A stretch of DNA of 64,000 bases, taken from Rhabdophis nuchalis. Taxonomy: Eukaryota > Chordata > Lepidosauria > Squamata > Natricidae. The DNA lies in assembly GCA_039707465.1 (NCBI GenBank), contig CM077648.1, forward strand, positions 23,622,119 to 23,686,118. The letters are read 5' to 3'. Within the stretch, counting starts at the first letter, position 1, and each line of letters opens with the position of its first letter. The notes under the pieces are model-generated. The model saw nothing but the letters and a program-made list of their open reading frames with translations. It did no database searches and was not told the DNA's origin. A program made the translations under genes and the position numbers. Below are positions 49,001 through 60,600 of the stretch, one piece after another.

Positions 49001-51555
49001 ATCAACTTCCTCCAGGTGACGGGGAAACTGTTGTGCCACCACACTCTCGACAACCTTCGCCAAAAAGGGAAGGTTGGAGACGGGACGATAGTTTGTTAAA
49101 AGAGCTGGGTCCAGAGAGGGCTTCTTAAGGAGGGGCCTCACCATAGCCTCTTTTAGGGAAGCAGGCAAGGAACCCTCACTCAAGGATGCGTTGATAACCT
49201 CTTGGAGCCAGCCTCGTGTCACCTCCCAGGATGCCAGTACGGACACGGGTCCAATAAACATGTGGTGGCTCGCAGTCGCCCATGTAACCTGTCCATATCC
49301 TCGGAAGTAACGGAGTCAAACTCCTCCCAAACAAGATCTGCCTCGTGGCATCCCACTGGGCCATGAATGGGGGCTAACTCGTTCTGTATCTGAGCGATTT
49401 TGTCCTGCAGAAAAGTCACAAATTCCTCTGCTCTACCCTGTAACGGGGCTTCCCGCACCCTCTGCTGAAGGAGGGAACGGGTCACCCCAAACAGGGCGGC
49501 AGGGCGGTTTTCTGCGGATGCTATGAGAGTGGCACAATGATGGCGTTTGGCCACTCTCAACGCCACAATGTAAGTCCGTAAATGGGCTCTTACCTGTGTC
49601 CGGTCAGATTCAGATCGAGTAGCCCTCCATCTTCTCTCTAGGCATCTCTTGTGGCGTTTCATCGCCCTCAGCTCCTCGGTAAACCAAGGGGCCGGGACGG
49701 TTCGGCGCCGCAAGAGAGGCCGCAAGGGCGCGACCCGATCCAAGGCTCCCGTGGTCGCAGTATTCCAGGCAGCCACGAGATCCTCCATCGGGGCGCGGGT
49801 CAGGGGTACAGGAAGTGGCCCAAGCGCCATCTGGAACCCATCTGGGTCCATCAGGCGCCTGGGGCGGAACCAGATAGGTGGTTCTGGTGCCGCCTCCTCG
49901 CGGCGGGGGGTAGCGGTCGGAAAGTCGAGCCGGAGAAGTGAGTGATCTGACCATGACAAGGGTGTGATGACTATATCCCCTAAGCCCAGATCACTCTTCC
50001 ATTGGCCTGAGACAAAGATGAGGTCCGGTGTATGACCACCCTCGTGGGTGGGGCCTTGAATTAGTTGGGTCAGGTCCATGGCCGTCATGGAAGCCATGAA
50101 CTCCCAAGCTACCTCGGATGATTCGCCCAACGATGGCAGATTAAAGTCCCCCATGACTATAAGTCTGGGGGTCTCCACTGCCACCGTAGCGATCACCTCC
50201 AGGAACTCGGGCAGGGCTGCTGCTACATAGCGAGGAGCCAGGTATATAACCAGCAAGCCCAACTGCCTCCCCAGGCCCCACTTCATGCAGAGGGACTCAC
50301 AACCGGTAGTCTGTGGCACAATGGTCTCTCTTGGCTCAAGACCTTCCTTGATAATGACCGCCACCCCTACCTTGGGCCCGGGGCTGATGAAAAGCGCGGT
50401 AGCCTGGTGGGCACATTTCAACGAGGGGGAGTCCTCCCTCGTGGCCCAACCAGGTTTCCGCAATTCCTACCAGGTCCGGCTCCTCCTCTGACACAAGGTC
50501 ATGGACGAGGGGGGCTTTGTTGACAACGGACCTGGCATTGCAGAACATCAGCCGCAGGCCCAGGCTCTGTATTCCCTGACCACCTAGCCTGCGGGGGTTG
50601 TGGCACCTGACCGTTCGTAAACAACGGCTGCGTGCCAACAACCGGGAGGATGGTCTCCCCTCGGCCCTGCCCCTCCCCACAACCGTCTGGATTGGCATGC
50701 CCTCCAATGGCATGACTAGTAGTTCCCCCCTCAAATCGGTACGGTACAATATGTTGGCCAAGCTTTCCCACACTTCAAACATGGTTGGAATTTCTTAGTC
50801 AGCAGGCAGATTGAGGAATTCAGGGACATGAAGTCTTAATAAATTTGTAGTGATCTGAGAAAGGACTTGATATGATAAGTTACATTATACCTATAGTAAA
50901 TAAAAGGACTTAAAATTTGTTCTCTGTAGAGTCAGGAGCTCTAGCAGAAACTGTTAGTAGCAAAAATATTGGCAATGTTGATTTCAAAAAATCTTTGACA
51001 GGAAGGGAGTAGAGCAGATGTAAATGTAACAGCACCTGACATTATGACCCACTAATTCAGTCCTAGAGGAGATCAACCCAGACTGCTCTTTAGAAGGCCA
51101 GATCCTGAAGATGAAACTCAAATAGTTTGGCCACCTAATGAGAAGGAAGAGCCTGGAGAAGAGCCTGATGCTGGGAAAGATTGAGGGCAAAAGAAGAAAG
51201 GGATGACAGAGAATGAGGTAGCTGGATGGAGTCACCGAAGCAGCCGGCGTGACCTTAAATGGACTCCAGAGGATGGTAGAGGACAGGAAGGCCTGGAGGA
51301 ATGTTGTCCATGGGGTCGCAATGGGTGGGACACGACTTCGCAACTAACAACAACAGTCTTAATACAGTGCACCCCGGCAAGCAATGCTAAAGTTTTGTGA
51401 TATATGCTATTAGTATAAGCTTGAGAAACAGGTAAGAGTTCTGACAAAAAGAATTGTCAACTGAAGACTGTTTTCATGAAGACAGCTGAAGACGACTCTT
51501 TACTATTTTCTCAAACAGTTGCAGAACCATCTAAAATACCATTTCATACAACTGC

Positions 51556-51637
<82 letters not shown>

Positions 51638-54600
51638 TTAATTTGTAGACCGCTCCCTCTCCCCGAAGGGACTCGGAGCGGTGCACAGGGGAATTAAAAA
51701 CATACAAACATAAATACATCATAAATATATATAAAATCAGATTAAACAATTTATCCCCGCGCTAAAAACCCAAAATAACTACTGCAACTACTCAATCTAT
51801 CACCAAGGTGAGAAAGAAGACTTCCTATATTTTTGCTATTTCAGTGTTTAAATCAGGGATGTCAAACTCAAGGCCCACGGGCCAAATCTAAACTCCCCCA
51901 AGCTCCATTTGTGCTGGCAGAGGGCTAGCAAAACAAACTAAAAGCATACACACACACACATAGCCTGCAGGTCAAACACACTCTGATGGGGCCCTCAATG
52001 AAATTGAGTTTGACACACCTGGTCTAAATCAACTATGCCGTAAAAATACACCTCATGTTTTATGTGTCAATTTTTTATTTACCCTGAACTTACCTTGGTG
52101 GCATTTTTAGAATTTAAAAGAACCAGGATTTTAAGACATGCTATTTGTTTGGAGATTTATCATATTTCTTGTATCATGACAAGAATAAAAGCCAGTACTA
52201 CTTAAATCTAAACAAAACCTGGCTTCTTCACTCCCCCTTGGGATGCCCAACAACTTACTCCAGACATACTCACTGCATTCCAGTGTCTGGGTAAAAATCT
52301 AAATCTAAATGGTCTTCTGAAAGGCTAAGACAGTGGTCGGCAACCTTAAACACCCAAAGAGCCACAAAGGTCCTAACCAGAAGCCCCCCCATTCAATTCT
52401 GAAGCTGGCTGGAAGTCTGGTTCCCCCACCATAGAGTCTCTCCTCCTAATGTGGTGTCCTTTTTCCTCTACCTGTCCTAACCAAAAGCCCTATCAATTGT
52501 AGAGCAGACTGGTGACAGGGAGCCGCAGCAGATGAATGAAAGAGCCACATGTGGCTCCAGAGCCACAAGTTGCTGACCCTGGGCTAAGAGAATAGAGGTT
52601 CTTTATTATTTCTTTCTTTATTTATTATATTTATACCCCGCCCTTCTCCAAGCGGACCCAGGGCGGCGCACAGGAATGTTAAAATACATACAAAACATAA
52701 TAAAATTTTAAAAAACAATTTCTAATAAAAACCTGTGCTAAAACCGAATTAAAAATCCCAAATTTAAAACTATCTAGGAGTCAGTAATGGAGGTTACGGT
52801 AGGCCGGCTAGATGGAATAGATGTGTCTTCAGACACTTGCGGAAGAGGCGGAGGTCGGAGATGGTGCAGAGTTCAGGGGGTAGGTCGTTTCAAAGGGCTG
52901 GTCCCGCCACAGAGAAGGCTCTTCCCCTGGGTGTCGCCAGTCGGCATTGTCCAGCCGACGGCACCCTGAGGAGGCCCTCTCTGTGGGAGCGTATTGGTCT
53001 GAAGGATGTATGGGACAGGAGGCGGTCTCGCATGTAACTAGGCCCCAAGCCATGGAGCGCTTTAAAGATGGTCGTTAAAACCTTGAAGCGCATCCGAAAG
53101 ACCACAGGAAGCCAGTGCAGCTCGCGCAGGATAGGTGTTATGTGGGAGTGTCTAGACGCTCCCGTAATCACCCGCACGGCTGCATTCTGGACTAGCTGCA
53201 GCTTTCGGGTGCACCTCAAGGGGAGCCCCATGTAGAGAGCATTACAGTAGTCGAGTCGAGAGGTGACGAGTGCTTGAGTGACTGTGCGTAAGGCACCCCG
53301 GTCCAGTAAGGGGCGCAATTGGCGCATCAGGCATACCTGATGAAACGCCCCCCTGGCCACGGCTGCCACATGATCTTCCATAGACAGCCGGGAGTCCAGG
53401 AGAACACCCAAATTGCGCGCCCTCTCCACGGGGGCCGGTGTTTCACCCTCAATGGCCAGAGTTGGAATAATCTGGCTGAACCGGGGCGCCAGAAGCCACA
53501 GCCACTCAGTCTTGGACGGGTTGAGCTTGAGTTTGTTACTACCCATCCAGATCCGTACGGCCTCCAAGCACCGGGACATAACCTCGACGGCATCGTTGGG
53601 GTGGTCTGGGGTGGATATGTACAACTGAGTATCATCAGCGTACAGATGATATCCCACCCCAAAACCACGGATGATCTCACCCAGCGGCTTCATATATGTG
53701 TTGAACAGTAGGGGCGAGAGGACCGACCCCTGAGGAACCCCACATATGAGGGGCCTCGAAGCCGACCTCTGCCCCCCTGCCAACACATATTGCGAACGAC
53801 CAGAGTGGTAGGACGAGAACCACCGCAAAACGGTGCCTCCCAGCCCCAACCCCCCCAGTCGGCGCAATAGGATACCATGGTCGATGGTATCAAAAGCCGC
53901 TGAGAGGTCTAATAGGACTAGGATAGAGGAATATCCTCTATCCCGCGCCCTCCAGAGATCATCAACCAACGCGACCAATGCCGTCTCGGTGCTGTGCCCG
54001 GGTCGGAAGCCGGACTGGCGCGGGTCTAGATAATCAACTTCCTCCAAGTGTCGCGGAAACTGTTGAGCCACCACACTCTCAACAACCTTCACTAAAAAGT
54101 GGAGGTTGGAGACGGGACGATAGTTCTCTAATAATGCTGGATCCAGGGACGGCTTCTTGAGGAGGGGCCTTACTACCGCCTCTTTCAAGACAGTAGGCAA
54201 GGACCCCTCACTCAAAGATGCGTTGACAATGCCCTGGAGCAGGCCTCGTGTCGTCTCCCAGGATGCCAGTACAAGCCAGGAGGGACACGGGTCCAATAAA
54301 CATGTGGTAGCCCTAAGTCTCTTTGACAACTTGTCCATATCCTCCGTGGTAACAAAATCAAACTCCTCCCAAGATGGTGTCACAAGAACAGCCTCGGCCC
54401 GCTCGACTGGACCACTGTCGATGGAGGGTAGCTCGTTCCGAATCCGAGTGATTTTCTCCTGCAGATAAATCCCAAATTCCTCTGCTCGACCCTGTAAAGG
54501 GGCTTCCCGCGGCCTCTGTTGAAGGAGGGAGCGGGTCACCCCAAACAGGGCAGCAGGGCGGTTATCTGCGGATGCAATAAGAGTGGCACAATACTCACGT

Positions 54601-57600
54601 TTGGCCACTCTTATCGCCACTAAGTAAGTCCTAATATGGTCTCTCACTAGTGTTCGGTCGGCTTCGGAGTGAGAAGATCTCCATCTACTCTCTAGGCGTC
54701 TCTTGTGGCACTTCATCTCCCTAAGCCCCTCGGTAAACCAAGGAGCCTAGGTGGTTTGTCGCCGCAAGAGAGGCCGCAAGGGCGCGACTCGGTCCAAGGC
54801 CCCCGTGGCCGCACTTAACCATGCGGCCACTAGGTCCTCAGTCGAGTCGCGGGGCAAGTCCACAGGAATTGGCCCAAGCTCCCTTTGGAGCCTTATCGGG
54901 TCCATCAGGAGCCTGGGGCGGAACCATATAGGAATGTCCGGTTCTGCCTCCCCGCAGTGAGGTGCGGCGATCAGAAAGTCGAGCCGAAGGAGAGCGTGAT
55001 CTGTCCATGACAGGGGTGTGATGACTAAATCTCCTATTCTCAGATCACTACTCCACTGTCCCAAGACGAAGATTAGATCCAGGGTGTGTCCGCCCTCGTG
55101 GGTAGGGCCCACAACTACTTGGGTCAGGTCCATGGCTGTCATGGAAGCCATGAACTCCCGAGCTACCCCAGAGGTTTCGCCCGCTTTGTGTTTACATAAA
55201 TGTTTCCCATCCTCCCAAACAATTCCAAAGCAAACAATCAATGCTTTCCAACTTTCTGCAAGATTTTATCTCTACCTTTCGCTCCTGTTCTCGCAAAAAC
55301 GAGGATGAAGTCACCAACATCTCTGTTAGTGCTCTTATCCTGTCTTGCTGCTCTTTCTGTACGGAATTCTTCTCTTCCAAGAGTTGCGCCAACTGATGTT
55401 TGGTTTGAGAATTAGTCGAAACCTAAAACAGAAGATACCAAGGCTGCTTATCAAATGGAAATTTTGGTTTCTGCAAGGAAATAAACAGAAAGGATTTGAA
55501 CATTAACATTACAGGATGTAACTTACCGTATTTTTCAAAGTATAAGATGTAAAAAAAAAAAAGGGTAAAAATTGGGAAGCATCTTATACAGCAAATGTAA
55601 TGTTCCCCCCCCCCCCGCTCCCAACCAAAAAACATGAAGCATGGAGGCAGTGATGGTCTGTGGAAATCCCTGCAGCCTGGAACAGCTGATTGGGGGTATT
55701 CCGGCAGTCCAATCCACCCACCAATCAGCCGTGTTGAACCAGGCTGCAATAAGTGGCTGGTCAGAGTTTGCAGCAGCAATCACATTCAGAACATACACAC
55801 AAGTAACTGATTCAGCAAGATTCAAACTAATAATAATATACAATACAATACCAAAAGCAGGTTTTACAAGGTAGCAGTAAATACAAGCAAAACACAAGCA
55901 TTCACTTTCAGTTCTCTGCTAAGCCAGGTTCCTTCCTGTCTCCTTGTTGCTCACACAGCAAATACTGTTTCAGAGTCCAAATAGCCCTCATTGACTTAGT
56001 TGCTGTGCCTATTCATTGGCTGAGAGTTCAAGTTATGAACTCTCACACACTGGCAGGAAGTTAGCTAGCTCAATACCATGGATGCTGGTAGGCAGAGGCA
56101 GAATTTTTTCCCTCTCATTTTCCTCCCAAAAAACTATGGTGCATCTTATACTCTGAAAAATACGGTAATCATACAGTCTGTGGAAAGGTAGATTAGGAAA
56201 CCTTATCTATGGCAGGATGTCCAAGGAAAAACAGAATATGTTTGACTTCTTCAGATGGAGATCATAGAAAGATCAGTCACTTAGTACAAGACAAATGTTC
56301 AGTAGATTAACACTTTCCTGCTTCCCACTGTCCAACAAAGAGGAAAAATTACTAGTGACTTTAAATGAAAAAATAAAATTAAAGTCACTAGAGGAGAAAT
56401 AAAAAGAATTAGCTCCAGATTACTAAAATGTAATAAGAAGTTTCCCTTGTGGCTGTCAGGAGTCCATAAGTTTTGGAGTTCTACTAAGTAACTGTCCAGT
56501 GAACTGTCTTCACTGGTTCTTAAAATTTCTGTTCAGATTCTACTCTGCTCCTATCCTAGATGCATTTCCCCCCCAGTTTTTTAATTTGTCCTAAGACTTT
56601 TGCCGAATTCATCCGAAATGTACGTAGCTTCTAAACATACACAATGAATCATTGATTCTCTTGGGAAGGCAATGTTCAACGTTTGTAGGTTTGTGATATG
56701 CACCATTCAAGAAACTGGGCAGACAATTAATGAGTTTTTAGAACAGGACACTTTCAAAGTGCATGCTCTCTGATGGATTTGGCCTGTTGGCATGAAAAAT
56801 GACCCACCCCAATCCATTTAGACTAGGCAACTTACTTCTTCCAGTTGGCGTTTCAAATCTTCTATTTCGTTACGGTACCTCTTTAGAAGAGCATCATCAT
56901 CAAGAACTTCATTGACTTTCGGGGTATTCTTCATCTTTTTAGCTGTACTGGCAAACTAGAAGAGACAAAATATGTAGAGAAGGCCAATAATATAATAAAA
57001 ATCAGTATAATGTTTTTTAAAAAATGTGTTTGATTACATTCATAAATTGAAAACATACTATTCTTTTTGTATATTTCTTTCTTTATGAAGAGTGTTTCCT
57101 CTCTCTCTGATAGCACTTTGTGTAAACAAAATTGAGAAATAGATCAGCCAATAATTCATTACCGCGTGTCCCCAAAAATAAGACAGAGTCTTATTTTCTT
57201 TTGACCCCCCCCCCCACCGGAAATAAGCACTTGGCCTTATTTTGAGGGAGGTCTTAATATTTTTGAGGTGCAGGAGGCGGCGAGGGTGGTAACCTCATAG
57301 CTGTTGCTGTGTTGCAATATTTTCGGGGAGGGCTTATTTTAGTGCATGCATTCAAAAGCTCAATTGGGCTTATTATCTGGGGAGGTCTTATTTTCAAGGA
57401 AACAGAGTAGACTAATTCATAGACCGGCCTGGAAGGCCACAAATTCCTACTCGGTACCACTCTTAGGTCCATGTGTGAACAAATCCTTTACACAGAGCTC
57501 TGATACCCCAAATAATACTTTTTAGCTATCTTTCATTTCAAAAACGACTTGTACTGAGGCCGATGTTGGAAGATAAAACAAAAATGCAACAAATCAACAA

Positions 57601-60600
57601 AATAAAAGTAGAATATACTCACACTTTTCCGCATAGCACAATAGTCATGTGACAATATATGTGTCACAACACCCTATTAAGCCCCAATTAAGGGAGAAAG
57701 CATACTGCTCTCCTTTTCTGCCTTTCGGCTCATCACCAGAGACCATCTAGACATAAAGCTATGAGTCCCGTTGTGTAATTTTTTTATATGTGTATTATGC
57801 TAAAAAGCTCAAAATAGATCTATACTAGTCTCCCTGACTTATTTATTGATCAGCTCAAAAACGTAACGCACACACATATATAAATAATCATATGAAGAAT
57901 AACTACGGTATGTAGCAGTGATGGCTGACCTTTTTTGGCTCGCGTGCCAAAAGCGGGGGGAGCACAGGGGGGTTGTGTGTGGGCGTGCCACACCCATAAT
58001 TCTATGTGCGTGACCCCCTGCTTTTCGCATGTTTTCCGCCCTCCCCAGGCTCCAGAGGCTTTCTAGGAGCTCGGGGAGTGTGAAAACAGCCTTCCCCCCC
58101 ACCTCCAGAGGCTTCAGGTGCTTCCCTGAAGCCACCAGAGGGCGAAAAACGGCCTCAAAAGAAGGCCTAAATCAGCTGGCCAGCGCACACATGCACGCTG
58201 GAGCTGACAGGGCAACGCCTTGCATGCCCTAAGAAATGGTTCCGCGTGCCACCTGTGGCATCCATGCAATAGGTTCGGCATCACGGGTATATAGTTTTGA
58301 AGTGACAACTGCCGTTTGTATTTTTCTGCTTGTGCATATCCATACCCTTTCAGCAAGAACATTTAAAAATTACCTGGAGTGTGCTAAGAGTCTCTTCCAA
58401 CGATGCTGGTGTAATTGTACATATGATAACAGTCTTGGCATTTCCACCCAAGGAGCTCTGGAGAATTCTTGTTAGCTTACTGTCTCTGTAGTTGATATAG
58501 CCTCTGGTGCAAAGGGATGAGAGAAAGAAGAACAAAATATTATGCATGAGGCTGCGAGAAAATTGGTTCAACAGCCCACTCATTATCTTTAGACAAAGTG
58601 AGAACACTAATCAGTGCAATAATAAAGCTATCTACATGAAAACAGGTGAAAAGATGTATATTAAAAATTGAAGTTGGAAAAAGAATTCATCAACCTTTTG
58701 ATGCTCCAATTGAAACAGGAATTATTTATTTCTTACCCAGATTGATCATCACAAAGTTTCTTGATAACTTGGCCCAAGATGAAGAGGCTCCGGTTAATAT
58801 TACACCCTTCTTTAAGTCGAATCCCTAAGCACATACATAAAAAGCATCATATCAGTCATTGCTGTAATGGATTTACGGCATCATAAATCAGTTCTCACTT
58901 TAAGGCCATAGGAAGAGTTGTACTGAATCAAATACACAGTCTACACAATCCAGCATTAAAAAAAACCCAAAACAAGTAACTGAATGGATCAGTGGTGGGT
59001 TCCGAATCCCGTTCCAACCGGTATGGTTGGAACGGACCCAGCGTCACCCACATGGTTGTGCACGGCGCACATGCATCGTACCTACCTGCGATGCTTCCGC
59101 AAGCCTCCGCAAGCCTCCAGCTGCTTGGCAGAGCATCGTGCAGGCGCTGTATGTGCCATGTGCATGAGTGGAAGCGCCAAAAGCTAAAAACACAGGTAAG
59201 AAGCGAGGGCGGGCGGGCTCTCTAGAGCACCGCACCTGAACAGTAGCCGGTGCTCCAGGTAGGCTCCGGTACACCCGTACCAGGGCTTACTGCCTGCAAC
59301 CCATCACTGAAATGGATCCTTTTTAAAGCCTACAAGGTAAGGGCGAATACGATTCTGCATTCAGATTCTTCTACAAGTGGAACTGGGACTTCAACAATAA
59401 AGATGACACAGCCACAATAATTGAAAGTCATTCACATCCCTGCACTCCATGAATTTGTCTAGTTTCCTTTTAAACTTGTTCATTCTGATAGCAGGACATT
59501 AATACTGTGTTTCCCTGAAATAACACAGGGCCTTATTTTCTTTTGACCCCCCCAAAATAAGCGCTGGGCCTTATTTTCGGTGAGGTATTATTATTTTTGA
59601 GGTACAGGAGGTGGTGAGCGTGGTCACACCATGGCTGCCGTTGTGTTGCAATATTTTCAGGCAGGGCTTATTTTCAGGGGTGGGGGTTATTTTAGGGCAT
59701 GCACTCAAAAGTCCGATTGGGTTTATTATCCCAGGAGGTCTTATTTTCAGGGAAACAGAGTAGTTTAGGATATCTAACCTTTAATGATTACAGAAATAAA
59801 AACACAATCTAGCACAGGTTAAAAATAGCTGTATTGTGATTATTCTTACATTTCTAGCCAACAATGGCTATTTAATTTTATGCAGACATAACATTACAGT
59901 CCCTAATGATCAGTATGAGCCCTTCATTAAGAACTGTTCATTTAGGAGTGGACAATTACGTATTATCTCCATATTCCCACATTACTACATTTACAAGCAG
60001 TCCCTGACTTACGACAATTGAGCCCAAAATTTCTGATGCTAAGTGAGATGTTTGTTTAAGTGAATTTTGCCCTGTTTTACAACCTTTCCTGACACAGTTA
60101 TGTGAATCACCACAGTTGTTAAGTTAATAACATGGTTGCCTAGTAAATATGGCTGCCCCATTGACTTTTCTTGTCAGAAGGTTGCAAATGGTGATCACTT
60201 CGCTCCAGGACACTCAACTGTCATAAACATGAGTCAGTTGCCAAACGTCTGAATTTTGATTACATCACCATGGGGATGCTGCAATGGTTGTAAGTAAAAA
60301 ATGGTCACCAGCCACTTTTTTTCAGTGCCGTTGTAACTTCACACAGTCAATAAATAAACTATATTAAGTTGAGGAGTACCTGTGAGTTTCTCTGGAAGAA
60401 TCTTTTTTTACGTTAGAGTGGGGGTGTCCAAACTTGAGAACTTTAAGACTTGTGGATTTCGACTTCCAGAATTCCCAGCTGGCTGGGGAATTCTCGAAGG
60501 TGAAATCCACAAGTTAAAGTTCCCAAGTTTAGACACCCCTGCTTTAGAGTGTGTGGAGAAGATAAAGGGAAAACTGTAATGTATGCCAGTCTAAGGAGGG

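Larger units (their letters stand above)
47560..50800 (-). mobile_element. L2/CR1-group LINE, nearly full length
   Basis: Order on minus: endonuclease ([14 protein letters not shown] and AETWL, then [24 protein letters not shown]), reverse transcriptase ([30 protein letters not shown]), C-terminal LINE domain, 3' UTR and (AAT)n tail. Broken into three frames: a shift in the endonuclease near 50400 and one between endonuclease and RT near 49260. The RT motif style fits the L2 side of the CR1/L2 group. Confidence 0.93.

Noticed and set aside
47762..55241. Could the long RT ORFs be a host gene?
   Set aside because: Endonuclease and YADD reverse transcriptase motifs, 3' tails and multiple truncated relatives in the window mark them as LINE copies.
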